Source of the DNA: Schauerella aestuarii
GTDB lineage: Bacteria; Pseudomonadota; Gammaproteobacteria; Burkholderiales; Burkholderiaceae_B
Length of the DNA stretch: 64,000 nt
Direction: 5' to 3'
Assembly: GCF_009866805.1 (NCBI RefSeq)
Contig: NZ_SIZW01000043.1
Span: 806,001-870,000 of the forward strand
The notes beneath the pieces are model-generated. The model was given only the letters and a program-made list of their open reading frames with translations, had not been told where the DNA came from and made no database searches. The first letter of the stretch is position 1, and every line of letters starts with the position of its first letter. A program made the position numbers and the translations under genes. Below, piece after piece: positions 55,848 to 64,000 of the stretch.

Positions 55848-57089
55848 TCAACGATCGCAGCAAATCACTGTGCCGCAGGCAGGATCTGACGGGCTGTCCC
55901 CCTCAGTGCCGGCACCGGATGGATCGTCTCCTGCGCCAGGTGGGGGATCTGTTGTCGGTACATCGGGTTCGGTGATGGGCCGCCACGCATCGGGCCCCTC
56001 CGATCCATGGCCTGCGGGCGGTGTTGGGCCGGCGCCTGGATGCGTAATCGACGGCGTTCCCCACTGCCATGTGGGCGGCGTGGCGCTTGTGGGTGGCACC
56101 ATTGGGGAGGATGACGCGCGCGTATGGACGACGCGCGCCATGGCGTGATTGACGGTGGTCCACTGCACGGGGTGGGAGTGCATCTCGAGTGCAATATCGC
56201 GTCGAATCGGGATGAATCCTTGCGCAATCGCCTGCGTGCCGAAGGCATCGCTCGACGCACCCAGCATCTGCACGAGGGCACGCACGCCTGGGACGATCGG
56301 CGCATGTAGATAGGTCAACCGCAGCTTGAGTGTGGTGGCGTCGAAAATGGTGTCGCCGCTTGCCGCACGCCGACTTTTCGATCTTGCGTGTTGCTCGGCC
56401 AGATAGTCCGTGTTGATGATCTTGCGGCTGCCTGCAACGGCCAGCTTGAGCGCTGAATCGGCAAAGCGGGCGAAGTGGTCGTCGTTTGGCGCATCGATCT
56501 GCACTCGATAGGGCGCTTGCGCAAGCTGCGCCTCGATTGTTGCGAAGCGGGTCCGTTGGCGGTGAGCGCTGTCGTGATGGCTGCCGCTGGCGGCAAACCA
56601 AGGCCGCAGCGCGTGCTCAAAAGCGGATTGCAGCGCATCAGGGTGGCCATGCTGCGTGCTGGCTGCACGTGCGGCCTCCAGGAGTGCCATGCCCGCCATC
56701 ATGCGCGCGGCTTGCCACCGCGCCACTTCGATAATGGCCGCGCCTGCAAGCAGTATCGGGATCGCCACGATCGCGAATTCGATGAGCGCCTGGCCCGTTT
56801 GACGCGCTCGCCATGAGGCCGGCGGGCAAGAACCCGGCGACACCCTCAGTGACAGCGACACGTGCAGACCACGGGGCGCCCCCCAGTGCAAACGGTGATT
56901 GGGCGATACGGGAGAACGATCCGGCAACGACATGAGCGGACGACGCAGCAACGGCAAAAATGAACGCTGTGGCGACGGCACGAGTGATGGCTGTGGCAAC
57001 GGCACGAGTGGACGCCGCGGCAATGGCATGAGCAACGAGATCGGAAGGGCAGACGGCGACATGCAGGCCAGTCTGGCTGCCCCGGCCAC
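55848..57089 (-). CDS. TadE/TadG-like pilus assembly protein with a repetitive N-terminus
   Basis: Up to 413 aa. A TadE-like prepilin segment lies at about residues 96-125 (RQTGQALIEFAIVAIPILL, then a hydrophobic helix), followed by WQAARMMAGMALLEAARAA and a long extracytoplasmic region ending in a Pro/Gly-rich tail with CGTVICC. The first 90 residues are Pro/Leu/Arg-rich and repetitive (PLPRRPLVPLPQPSLVPSPQ), so the true start may be much further in, for example at the ATG encoding MSLPDRSP. No other tad/flp genes are present. Real expression is uncertain. Confidence 0.6.
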   Translation of the reverse strand: MAGAARLACMSPSALPISLLMPLPRRPLVPLPQPSLVPSPQRSFLPLLRRPLMSLPDRSPVSPNHRLHWGAPRGLHVSLSLRVSPGSCPPASWRARQTGQALIEFAIVAIPILLAGAAIIEVARWQAARMMAGMALLEAARAASTQHGHPDALQSAFEHALRPWFAASGSHHDSAHRQRTRFATIEAQLAQAPYRVQIDAPNDDHFARFADSALKLAVAGSRKIINTDYLAEQHARSKSRRAASGDTIFDATTLKLRLTYLHAPIVPGVRALVQMLGASSDAFGTQAIAQGFIPIRRDIALEMHSHPVQWTTVNHAMARVVHTRASSSPMVPPTSATPPTWQWGTPSITHPGAGPTPPAGHGSEGPDAWRPITEPDVPTTDPPPGAGDDPSGAGTEGDSPSDPACGTVICCDR

Positions 57090-57156
57090 GCACCGCTAGT
57101 GCGAGTTATACGTAGTGCGCATGTCGTGCGCCGAACTTTCGCCGTAAACGGATGGC

Positions 57157-57690
57157 TCAGGCTGGCGCGCGCATCTGCTTTGCAATGAACGCCTTCGCTT
57201 GCGACGGCCGGTTCAGTTCCGTCCATTCAAGATGCCCATAAGCAGGATCTCGGCGAAGCGCAGCGTACTTGTGCTGGTTTTTCTCGAAGGTCGAGTATGA
57301 CCACCAAAGAATCGAGTCTCTGGAAAAAAATGCCGTGAGCAGGGATTCGCGATTGCCGTGCGAGAGTTTCGATCGTGTCACGCCTCGGCGCAGCGTGCGC
57401 CGCAGCACACGCATGAACACGACTCGCCGGCTGTAGTTGAGCCACACCACATGGGTGGCGCGCGGCCAGAGCGCGTCGCGCACGGCACTGTAGTTGCCGT
57501 CGGCAACCCAACGTTCGCCTATCGTGGCCGCGCGCACGGCCGTTTCAAAGTCGGCATGCGGAACGGGTGTCCATTGCGGGCCCCAATAATGCTCGTCCAG
57601 TTCAACAAAGCGGCACTGCAACGCGGCTGCCAATGCCTGCCCAAACGTCGACTTGCCGGCACCGCTCGTACCGACCACCAAAAAACGCAT
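57157..57690 (-). CDS. Small P-loop kinase-like protein (adenylate kinase/FlaR type)
   Basis: 177-aa NTP-binding protein. Walker A is VVGTSGAGKSTFGQALA at the N-terminus, followed by FVELDEHYWGPQWTPV (acidic substrate region), ERWVADGNYSAVRDALWPRA and an Arg-rich lid (LRRTLRRGVTRSKL). This arrangement is seen in adenylate kinase-like 'topology modulation' proteins of unknown substrate. The start at 57690 has AGGAAG at good spacing; longer forms to 57792 are possible. Confidence 0.82.
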   Translation of the reverse strand: MRFLVVGTSGAGKSTFGQALAAALQCRFVELDEHYWGPQWTPVPHADFETAVRAATIGERWVADGNYSAVRDALWPRATHVVWLNYSRRVVFMRVLRRTLRRGVTRSKLSHGNRESLLTAFFSRDSILWWSYSTFEKNQHKYAALRRDPAYGHLEWTELNRPSQAKAFIAKQMRAPA

Positions 57691-57788
57691 GTCTTCCTCA
57701 TCAAACTTGAATGGCATGCGGCCTTCCGACAACGCGATGACGCGTGGGCGGCGGCGAGCCCAGTCCAAACCACGTCGCGCGAGCGTCT

Positions 57789-58271
57789 TCACTCACCCCG
57801 ACGGGCGGCTTCGATCGCAGCAATGTCGATTTTAGTCATGCCCATCATCGCTGCAAATGCGCGTTTGGCCGCAGCGACGTCCGGATCGGTAATCGCATCC
57901 GTCAGCGCCTTTGGCGTGATTTGCCAAGACAATCCCCACTTATCCTTGCACCACCCGCATGCACTGGGTTGGCCGCCATTATCGATGATGGCGTTCCACA
58001 AGCGATCCGTTTCGGCCTGATCCTCGGTCGCGATCTGAAAGGAGAAGGCTTCGCTGTGCCTGAACATCGGCCCGCCGTTCAAGCCAAGGCAGGGGATGCC
58101 CACCACGGTGAATTCAACCGTGATGACATCGCCTTGTTTGCCGGCGGGGTAATCCCCTGGCGCACGATGGACGGCCACTACTCCGCTGTCGGGAAACGTG
58201 CGGGCGTAAAACTCGGCGGCGTCTTGGGCGGCGCCGTCATACCAAAGGCAGATCGTGTTTCTTTGGACCAT
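57789..58271 (-). CDS. VOC/PhnB-like domain protein
   Basis: 160-aa protein of the PhnB-like glyoxalase fold (annotated in databases as 3-demethylubiquinone 3-methyltransferase-like). Signature parts are TICLWYDGAAQDAAEFYARTF, FTVVGIPCLGLNGGPMF and CGWCKDKWGLSWQITPKAL, including the WCKDKWGLSWQ motif. GGAG precedes the chosen ATG. It is not a methyltransferase by sequence; the role is unknown. Confidence 0.85.
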   Translation of the reverse strand: MVQRNTICLWYDGAAQDAAEFYARTFPDSGVVAVHRAPGDYPAGKQGDVITVEFTVVGIPCLGLNGGPMFRHSEAFSFQIATEDQAETDRLWNAIIDNGGQPSACGWCKDKWGLSWQITPKALTDAITDPDVAAAKRAFAAMMGMTKIDIAAIEAARRGE

Positions 58272-58434
58272 GGTGATGCTCCAGAAATGAAGGAAAACAG
58301 ATATAAAGACATGCCGACAGACAGGTGGGCAAAGCAATCAAGCATACTGCTGTCTCGTTCGAGTCGCGCCGATCGAAAAAGCGCTGATTGGGATGCCGTT
58401 AGGTGAGAGCCGGCGCGGCCTGATGCCCTGGTTT

Positions 58435-59610
58435 CTATCTCGCCGATATGCGAAAGGCCGATGGCCCATGCAGCCGGCTCGTTGCGAGCACAACCGCTGT
58501 GATCACGACGATCCCGGCAAGTATTCCCGATAGCCGCATCAGCGCAGGAACGGGGTCGGCTGACCACTGATGATCTTGCACGAACACCATGATGAACGCG
58601 ATCGTGAATTGCCGGCCGACATAGCTCGCACCTTCTTGACCGGTTTGCACATGGCACCCTATCCACACGCCGAAAGATAGCGCGAGCATACACAGCACAA
58701 CCTGCCCTTGCATCAAGGGCAGCAACGCGATGCCCAGAGCGCCGGCCAGCAAGCATCCGAGCAGACGATGCATCATCTTTTCTGTGATCGGTCGTCGCAT
58801 GTCGTGTGCGGGCGCACCCGCGGGCAGTATCAGCACCGCGATCGCCGTGACCATGGCTTGTGCAAACCCTGGCAGATTCAGGGAGTAGGTGAGCGTGGCA
58901 AGGATCGCGACGGCAAGTGCGCTCTGCACACTGAGCAATACGCGACCGGGCTGCATGGCGTTTGAAGACGGCTTGTCCGGCATGGCGGGCGTGCCGACGT
59001 CATGATCCGCGTGAGCAGGCGCAGGTACCGCTGGCCGTGCACGCGCACGTGCATACCAACGCGGTCCGAAATGAAACGCGCTTGTCACGATCACGCACGA
59101 CACTGTGCCGACGGCTACCTCGGCCACTCGCAGCGCGGCGAATATCGCGGTGGATCTGACGGAGAGAAGAAGATGCGCTTCATATGTCACCAGTAATGCG
59201 GTCACGCCGCCGAGCACCCATGCGTAAGGGGCGCGAGAGCCATTGCCGTAGTACACGGCCACACCGCCTATCCCGGCGAGGACGGGAACGAACAGCCAGG
59301 GCCGATCTCCAAGCGAAGACCCCGCAACGATCCCCAATACGGCGCCGCTCAGCGTGCCCAGCATCCGGTGCGCAGCACGCTGCACGGAACCGGTGAAACT
59401 CGTTTGCATGACGGCGAAACCGCTGATGGCGGCCCACCAGGTGTTCGACAGATGCAGTGCATGTGCGGCGCCAACGGCAAGTGCGACGGACAGCACCGTT
59501 TCGACGCCGAAGGTCGCTCGGTCCCTGGAGGGCCGCCACGCCGCTAGTTCGCGGCCAAGCGATGCGACTGCAGCGCGGCAGATCTGATTGTGCTCGCCCA
59601 TGAAACTCAT
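58435..59610 (-). CDS. FUSC family inner-membrane protein (AaeB-like)
   Basis: 391-aa membrane protein with two blocks of about five to six helices separated by a hydrophilic Ala/Pro/Asp-rich linker (about residues 195-225). The FUSC signature HLSNTWWAAISGFAVMQTSF is followed by HRMLGTLSGAVLGIVAG. The second block starts QSALAVAILATLTYSL. Family members export aromatic acids or resist fusaric acid, usually with a membrane fusion protein, which is absent here. Confidence 0.87.
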   Translation of the reverse strand: MSFMGEHNQICRAAVASLGRELAAWRPSRDRATFGVETVLSVALAVGAAHALHLSNTWWAAISGFAVMQTSFTGSVQRAAHRMLGTLSGAVLGIVAGSSLGDRPWLFVPVLAGIGGVAVYYGNGSRAPYAWVLGGVTALLVTYEAHLLLSVRSTAIFAALRVAEVAVGTVSCVIVTSAFHFGPRWYARARARPAVPAPAHADHDVGTPAMPDKPSSNAMQPGRVLLSVQSALAVAILATLTYSLNLPGFAQAMVTAIAVLILPAGAPAHDMRRPITEKMMHRLLGCLLAGALGIALLPLMQGQVVLCMLALSFGVWIGCHVQTGQEGASYVGRQFTIAFIMVFVQDHQWSADPVPALMRLSGILAGIVVITAVVLATSRLHGPSAFRISAR

Positions 59611-59746
59611 CGCGACCTCGGCGGTTGCTCGATCGTTATGTCGGGAACTTTGGCGCGCCTACACATCGATGTATCGAGCAGACGATAGATAGCGATTCAC
59701 AGGTGCCGCCTGCATCAAACCGCAAGGCATATCCGCCGCAGGTGAC

Positions 59747-60361
59747 TCAGCGCGATTCGGCCAGGTTGAGTACCTTAGCTTCGCATGCTTCAACCAGTTC
59801 TGCATCGTGACTCGCAAAAAAAACGACGCGATCCTGCGCCCAGGTCTTGAACAGGTCGGCGAGCACGGCGCGCGCTGGTGCATCGAGCCCGTTGCTCGCG
59901 CCGTCCGCGATGACGACGGCAGGCTCGCCCAAGGCCGCAGCCGTCAGATACACCTTGCGGCGCGTCCCCGTGGACATTTGTTCAAAGCGCTTGTCCAGAT
60001 GCGGTTCCAAGCCCAGTCGGTGCGCGATAGCCATGACGGCATCGTCAAGGGCGACGTTTCTTTCCGACGCGATCTGTTCAAGCAGTCCCCGTCCGGTTTG
60101 CGTGGGAAACACCATGCAGTTGTCAGGCACATAAGCCAGGCGCGTCTTGGCGAGCTGCGGCGTCTGAACGATTGAATGGCCATCGATCCATACGTCGCCG
60201 GTATCCGGCGCGATAACGCCCGCGACAATACTCAGCAAGGTGGATTTGCCGGTGCTTTCTTCTTCGCATAGCGCCAGGCATCCAGCATGGAACTCATGTG
60301 TGAGCCCCTGGAATACAACGTGATCGCCATAGCGTTTGGTGAGATTGTCGATGCGCAGCAT
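59747..60361 (-). CDS. ABC ATPase-like protein with degenerate catalytic motifs
   Basis: About 204 aa with an ABC ATPase fold: LRIDNLTKRYGDHVVFQGLTHEF, degenerate Walker A CEEESTGKST (the first Gly is Glu), signature MSTGTRRKVYLTAAAL and H-loop FFASHDAELV. Walker B is VVIADGASNGLDAPA, so the catalytic Glu is Gly. It lacks any adjacent permease. ATP binding may persist but hydrolysis is doubtful. The start at 60361 gives the family N-terminus; ATG 60389-60391 is an alternative. Confidence 0.78.
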   Translation of the reverse strand: MLRIDNLTKRYGDHVVFQGLTHEFHAGCLALCEEESTGKSTLLSIVAGVIAPDTGDVWIDGHSIVQTPQLAKTRLAYVPDNCMVFPTQTGRGLLEQIASERNVALDDAVMAIAHRLGLEPHLDKRFEQMSTGTRRKVYLTAAALGEPAVVIADGASNGLDAPARAVLADLFKTWAQDRVVFFASHDAELVEACEAKVLNLAESR

Positions 60362-60412
60362 GCCGGAAGTGTACGCATCAATGCGGCGCATGGGTAGCGT
60401 AAGGCTAGCGGC

Positions 60413-60763
60413 TTAGTCGGCATCGCCGGCGCTGGCGGGATAGTGCTCGGCCCATTCCAGCATGCTATCGAGAACGGGACACAGTTGTTGCCCCCACGGT
60501 GTCAGCCGGTAGTCCACGTGCGGCGGGACGTCACCGGAAACGGTACGAACAACGATGCCATCGCGTTCGAAGCTGCGCAGTTGCTGGGCAAGCATTTTTT
60601 GGGTGATGCCGCTTACTCGCCGTTCGAGATCCGAGAAGCGCTGGACCTGACCATCGAAGAGATGAAACAGAATCAGGAGCTTCCATTTGCCTCGCAGAAG
60701 CTTGAAAACGGCCTCTACATCTCTGGCGGCTATATCGGCCGTATAGATTTTTCTTACGCTCAA
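60413..60763 (-). CDS. HxlR-family transcriptional regulator
   Basis: 116-aa winged-helix regulator. Typical segments are VFKLLRGKWKLLILFHLFDG, RFSDLERRVSGITQKMLAQQLRSFERDGIV and YRLTPWGQQLCPVLDSM. The first part lacks the usual cysteine of HxlR redox sensors. The start is TTG 60761-60763. It is divergent from a SnoaL-like gene across 86 nt, which is probably its target. Confidence 0.9.
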   Translation of the reverse strand: MSVRKIYTADIAARDVEAVFKLLRGKWKLLILFHLFDGQVQRFSDLERRVSGITQKMLAQQLRSFERDGIVVRTVSGDVPPHVDYRLTPWGQQLCPVLDSMLEWAEHYPASAGDAD

Positions 60764-60849
60764 GGGGCACTCACTTTTTTGTGCGTTCTTGTGGGTTCGA
60801 TCGGGCTATCGGATCATAGCGTCATCGAAAATCTTCAAGGAGAACGCAA

Positions 60850-61176
60850 ATGACGCCGACGCTGCCCGCCGTGGTTCAAGCCTACATCGACAGTGAAGCC
60901 GACCCGGACGTTGATCGCCTGGAGGCGTTTTTCGCAGCTGATGCGGTCGTCAAGGACGAGGGTAAAACGATTGAGGGCATCGCTGCCATCAAGCAGTGGA
61001 AGCAAGCGGCCAGGCAGAAATATCGATACACCGTCGAGCCGCTGGCGTGCCGGGAAAGTGACGGTCAGGTCGTCATGTCGGCCAGGTTGGCCGGTAATTT
61101 TCCGGGTAGCCCAGCAGTCGTGGATTACACGTTTCAACTGCAAGGCAAAAAGATTCGGACGTTGCAGATTGGGTGA
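60850..61176 (+). CDS. SnoaL/NTF2-like fold protein
   Basis: 108-aa protein of the SnoaL-like cone fold: YIDSEADPDVDRLEAFFAAD, then AVVKDEGKTIEGIAAIKQWK, and beta strands YRYTVEPLACRESDGQVVMSARLAGNFPGSP in sequence. Many such proteins are small isomerases or hydrolases, others are only binding folds. AAGGAG precedes the ATG. The divergent HxlR gene suggests inducible expression. Confidence 0.82.
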   Translation: MTPTLPAVVQAYIDSEADPDVDRLEAFFAADAVVKDEGKTIEGIAAIKQWKQAARQKYRYTVEPLACRESDGQVVMSARLAGNFPGSPAVVDYTFQLQGKKIRTLQIG

Positions 61177-61192
61177 CCTGCGATCCGCGTCG

Positions 61193-61588
61193 TCATCCCT
61201 TGGGAGCGGTCGGCACATTCTGACCGATCATCAAGCGATGGCCGTCTGGCGTGGCGACCAGGAACTCGCGCATGCCGTGGGGACGATCCATGGGCGGTTG
61301 GAGAATGATGGCACCGCGGCCGACAAACTCGTCGTGAAGCGTGTCGGCATCGTCCACATGCAGATAGCCGAAATAGCTGTGATCGCCGATGTCTGCCGGC
61401 GCGAGCGCATCTGGGCAATGGCCCAACATGATGCGCACGGCGCCCCGGGAAACGAGTTGCCAGCCCGAACCTTCCGGCCACGCCAGTCGGAAGCCGAGCG
61501 CATCACGGAAATAAGCTGCGCTGCGTTCGAGATCGGGTACGGCGAGCACGAATGAAAAAGCGCGCAGGTCGGTATTGGATTCAGACAT
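61193..61588 (-). CDS. VOC family (glyoxalase/bleomycin-resistance-like) protein
   Basis: 131-aa single-domain VOC protein: FVLAVPDLERSAAYFRDALG, LVSRGAVRIMLGHCPD, SYFGYLHVDDADTLHDEFV and REFLVATPDGHRLMIGQN. A metal-binding Glu/His pattern is partly kept. The substrate is unknown. It converges with the SnoaL-like gene, 16 nt apart. Confidence 0.88.
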   Translation of the reverse strand: MSESNTDLRAFSFVLAVPDLERSAAYFRDALGFRLAWPEGSGWQLVSRGAVRIMLGHCPDALAPADIGDHSYFGYLHVDDADTLHDEFVGRGAIILQPPMDRPHGMREFLVATPDGHRLMIGQNVPTAPKG

Positions 61589-61615
61589 GTCGCAGGGATT
61601 GAGGTCGCGGTTTCA

Positions 61616-61963
61616 TTACGGCAAGCGCACTTGCCGGATCCAATATGGCCCGAGATACCCTGCGACGATGCCCACGATCGCAGCCAGGGCGTAGCCTTCG
61701 AAGGCGGCACCAAGCAGGGCTGCGACCGATATGCAACCCAGCACCGTAAAGCTCATTTGCCAGAGGATGGGACGGCGAAACAGGCCGGGCTCGATTTCCG
61801 GCGCGGCCACGGCACCGAAGAGGACGCCGACGGCTGCCAGCAGCACGATGCTGATCGGCGAGTAACCCACGGAAATGCCGCCGAGCAGCACGAAAGCGGC
61901 CGCGAAACCGGCCACGATCGCGAGGATTGTCTTGTATCCTGCCATGGCCGGTCGATGCTTCAT
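61616..61963 (-). CDS. Small four-helix membrane protein of unknown function
   Basis: About 115 aa with four hydrophobic segments: TILAIVAGFAAAFVLLGGIS, SIVLLAAVGVLFGAVAA, QMSFTVLGCISVAALLGAAF and ALAAIVGIVAGYLGPYWI. The tail is basic (RQVRLP). The family is not recognised. The start is uncertain (ATG 61963 or 61945; neither has a ribosome binding site). It lies 33 nt after hslO on the same strand. Confidence 0.65.
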   Translation of the reverse strand: MKHRPAMAGYKTILAIVAGFAAAFVLLGGISVGYSPISIVLLAAVGVLFGAVAAPEIEPGLFRRPILWQMSFTVLGCISVAALLGAAFEGYALAAIVGIVAGYLGPYWIRQVRLP

Positions 61964-61996
61964 TGATCGTGTTGCCGATGCGCGTCGCATTGACGA

Positions 61997-62941
61997 TCAA
62001 TGCATCGTTGGCGGGTTCTGCGACGACAAGCTGGGCTTGTCGATGAACAGCTCCGCGCAGTCGACGGCATCGAAGTGGTACGGCTTGCCACAGAAGTCGC
62101 AGGCCACGTCGACCTTGCCCTGTTCTTCCAGGATGTCCTCGACTTCGTCGCGGCCCAGCATGCGCAGCATCTCAGCCACGCGCTCGCGCGTGCAGGGGCA
62201 ATGCCACTGCACGGTTTGCGGGTCGAAGGCGACGAGCGTTTCTTCCCAGAAGAGGCGATGCATCAGCGTATCGGTGTCGAGTTCAAGCAGTTCTTCGCGC
62301 TTGATCGTGGACGCCAGGTGCACGGTGCGACGCCAGGTTTCGGCGGCCGCTTCGACGGCTTCTTCTTCGCTGATGCCGGCGCGCGCCGCACTGCCGCCGT
62401 TATCGGGCAGGCGCTGCACGAGCATGCCGGCGGCGTGATCGCCGTCAGCGCTGAGCCACATGCGGGTATCGAGCTGTTCCGACGCTTTCATATAGTGCTC
62501 GAGCACGTCGGCGACGGTGTCGCCTTCGATCGGCACGATGCCTTGATAGGCTTGCTGGCCGGTATGGCGGCTTTGCGGATCGAGCACCACGATGAAGCGG
62601 CCTTTGCCGCCCGGGTTGACGAGGCTCTGCAGAGAGCCGGTATCTGGCACCACATATTCTTCGCGCAGCTTGACGGTTGCGCGCAGGCTGAGATCGGCGC
62701 GGCATTCGACGACCAGCAGTGCAATCGGGCCGTCGCCTTGCATCTGCAAGACGAGGGCGCCTTCGAATTTGAGATTGGCGGCCAGCAACGTGGCGGCGGC
62801 GACCAGTTCGCCCAGCAGCTTGGTGATGGCGGGCGGATACTGGTGATTGACCTGCGCGGCGCGCCAGGTGTCGTGCAGACGAACGGCCTGCACGCGCACG
62901 GTGCGGTCTTCCAGCAGGTATTTTTTGAGATGATCGGTCAT
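61997..62941 (-). CDS. hslO: Redox-regulated chaperone Hsp33
   Basis: 314-aa Hsp33, a holdase activated by oxidative unfolding. The zinc-binding redox switch is complete: HCPCTRERV (CxC) and ACDFCGKPYHF (CxxC). The N-terminal domain has VQAVRLHDTWRAAQVNHQYPP and GKGRFIVVLDPQSRHTGQQAYQGIVP. The length is slightly above the usual 290-300 aa. Confidence 0.96.
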   Translation of the reverse strand: MTDHLKKYLLEDRTVRVQAVRLHDTWRAAQVNHQYPPAITKLLGELVAAATLLAANLKFEGALVLQMQGDGPIALLVVECRADLSLRATVKLREEYVVPDTGSLQSLVNPGGKGRFIVVLDPQSRHTGQQAYQGIVPIEGDTVADVLEHYMKASEQLDTRMWLSADGDHAAGMLVQRLPDNGGSAARAGISEEEAVEAAAETWRRTVHLASTIKREELLELDTDTLMHRLFWEETLVAFDPQTVQWHCPCTRERVAEMLRMLGRDEVEDILEEQGKVDVACDFCGKPYHFDAVDCAELFIDKPSLSSQNPPTMH

Positions 62942-63010
62942 GCTGGAATGTTAGCCGATCCGCGTCTGGATGCCATGAAAAGCCCCAATGGCCGCGTGCC
63001 CACCGACGCG

Positions 63011-63541
63011 TCAGCCGACCCGCTTGAGCGCCGTCTTGTAGTGCAGGCCGCGTTCCACGTAATGACGGGTATTGCCGTGCATATTGGCAATCTCGTCGGC
63101 ACTGAGTTCGCGCACGATTTTGCCGATGCCGATCACCAGGACGTTATCGGGGATCTCACGGCCTTCCGGAATGATGGCGCCGGCGCCCACCAGCACGTTC
63201 TTGCCGATCACGGCGCCATTGAGCACAATCGCCTGCATGCCGATCAGGCTGCCGGCACCGATGGTACAGCCGTGCAACATGGCTTGATGGCCCACCGTCA
63301 CGTTCGGCCCGATGGACATGGGCTGGCCCGCGTCGACGTGCAGGACGCTGGACTCCTGGATATTGGTGCCTTCCTGGATCACGATGGTGTCGTTGTCGGC
63401 TCGGATCGAGACGTGCGACCAAATGCTGACGCCGGCTTCCAGCCGTACTCGGCCGATGAGATCGGCGCTGTCGGCGATATAGGCACTTGCGTCGACAATC
63501 GGCGCTTCGCCGTCCAGTTCGTACAAAGGCATACCAAACAC
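63011..63541 (-). CDS. Gamma-class carbonic anhydrase family protein (YrdA-like)
   Basis: 176-aa left-handed beta-helix protein of hexapeptide repeats. The metal histidines are in SSVLHVDAGQP and NVTVGHQAMLHGCTIG, with the following GMQAIVLNGAVIGKNVLVGA repeats and a C-terminal helix (HYVERGLHYKTALKRVG). YrdA-type members bind metal but often lack strong carbonic anhydrase activity. ATG at 63541 or the one three codons in are both possible. Confidence 0.9.
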   Translation of the reverse strand: MFGMPLYELDGEAPIVDASAYIADSADLIGRVRLEAGVSIWSHVSIRADNDTIVIQEGTNIQESSVLHVDAGQPMSIGPNVTVGHQAMLHGCTIGAGSLIGMQAIVLNGAVIGKNVLVGAGAIIPEGREIPDNVLVIGIGKIVRELSADEIANMHGNTRHYVERGLHYKTALKRVG

Positions 63542-63562
63542 TCCAGTGTTATCGGGCGGTCA

Positions 63563-64000
63563 TTACGACGACAAGGTGGCTGCCTGGGCGCGATCCCACT
63601 CTTGCTGGCGCAGGATGTTGCGCTGGATCTTGCCCGTGGCCGTCATCGGCAGGGTATCGACGAATTCGATTTCCTTGGGGTATTGATAGGTCGCGAGCCG
63701 CTCGCGCACATAATTTTGCAGATCGGCGCTGATGGTTTCGCTGGATTGCATTGCCGCGTCATGCGTGAGCACGACGTAGGCTTTGACAAGGGCGCCTCGC
63801 TCGGCGTCGGGCTTGGGCACCACCGCGGCATTGGCGACCGCCGGATGGCCGATCAGACAGTTCTCGATTTCGCTTGGACCGATGCGGTAGCCGGAGGATT
63901 TGAACATGTCGTCGGCACGGCCGGCATACCAGTAATAGCCGTCTTCATCCACCTTGGCCAGATCGCCCGTGCGACACCAGTCGCCCGAAAACTTGTCGCG
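63563..64000 (-). CDS. Acyl-CoA synthetase (AMP-forming), 5' part outside window
   Basis: C-terminal part of an AMP-dependent acyl-CoA synthetase. The window edge enters at RDKFSGDWCRTGDLAKVDED, the Asp-containing A8 region, followed by YYWYAGRADDMFKSSGYRIG, VYP-like PSEIENCLIGHPAVANAAVV and the catalytic Lys near the end in LPMTATGKIQRNILRQ. This pattern fits medium-chain or benzoate-type synthetases. It ends 21 nt before the gamma-carbonic anhydrase-like gene. Confidence 0.92.
   Translation of the reverse strand, partial: RDKFSGDWCRTGDLAKVDEDGYYWYAGRADDMFKSSGYRIGPSEIENCLIGHPAVANAAVVPKPDAERGALVKAYVVLTHDAAMQSSETISADLQNYVRERLATYQYPKEIEFVDTLPMTATGKIQRNILRQQEWDRAQAATLSS

Overview
The window looks like chromosome of a high-GC Burkholderiales betaproteobacterium, most likely Alcaligenaceae (Bordetella/Achromobacter relatives). 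This is inferred from the pyrG-kdsA-eno-ftsB order, the two orphan Bug/TctC-type solute receptors, the GsiABCD importer next to an isoaspartyl peptidase, and uniformly GC-rich coding. I saw no rRNA, tRNA, CRISPR array, insertion sequence or prophage.

Layout. (1) 1-7.4 kb, minus: a tightly coupled dipeptide-type ABC importer (binding protein, two permeases, two ATPases) followed by an N-formylglutamate amidohydrolase and an M20 amidohydrolase. (2) 7.6-9.0 kb, plus: a small unknown protein, an I78-type inhibitor lipoprotein and a flavin-reductase-like protein. (3) 9.0-14.0 kb, minus: a sensor-fused MFS transporter, alanine racemase and an orphan periplasmic receptor. (4) 14.2-20.7 kb, minus: a GCS2-type glutamate-cysteine ligase, then ETF-ubiquinone oxidoreductase, an epimerase and a BglX-like beta-glucosidase in one overlapping unit. 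(5) 20.9-26.1 kb, plus: thioesterase, scoAB CoA-transferase, and a ybhP-clsB-ybhN lipid module. (6) 26.2-28.2 kb: a divergent EamA exporter/LysR pair. (7) 28.3-39.5 kb, plus: an RpiR regulator heading iaaA-gsiABCD and three peptidases (DmpA-type P1, D-aminopeptidase M55, aminopeptidase P). (8) 39.7-45.8 kb: a membrane protein, then pyrG, kdsA, a DUF1330 gene, eno and a long-tailed ftsB. (9) 46.0-55.2 kb: a catabolic block bounded by two LysR genes with a DapA-like aldolase, two Bug receptors, an SDR, an AtzE/AtzG-like amidase pair, a creatininase-family enzyme and an RraA-family protein. (10) 55.2-64 kb: small accessory genes (an antitoxin with a decayed toxin, an orphan TadE-like protein, VOC proteins, FUSC, an odd ABC ATPase, an HxlR/SnoaL pair) ending in hslO, a gamma-class carbonic anhydrase homologue and a partial acyl-CoA synthetase.

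Two separate peptide-import operons pair an ABC transporter with dedicated hydrolases, and in both the gap between the receptor gene and the first permease gene can form a strong stem-loop without a T-tract. Other points worth checking are the sensor-MFS/racemase/receptor trio, the decayed toxin beside an intact antitoxin, three-copy tandem repeats sitting on two stop codons, an ABC ATPase lacking catalytic residues, and the amidase/aldolase block at 46-55 kb.
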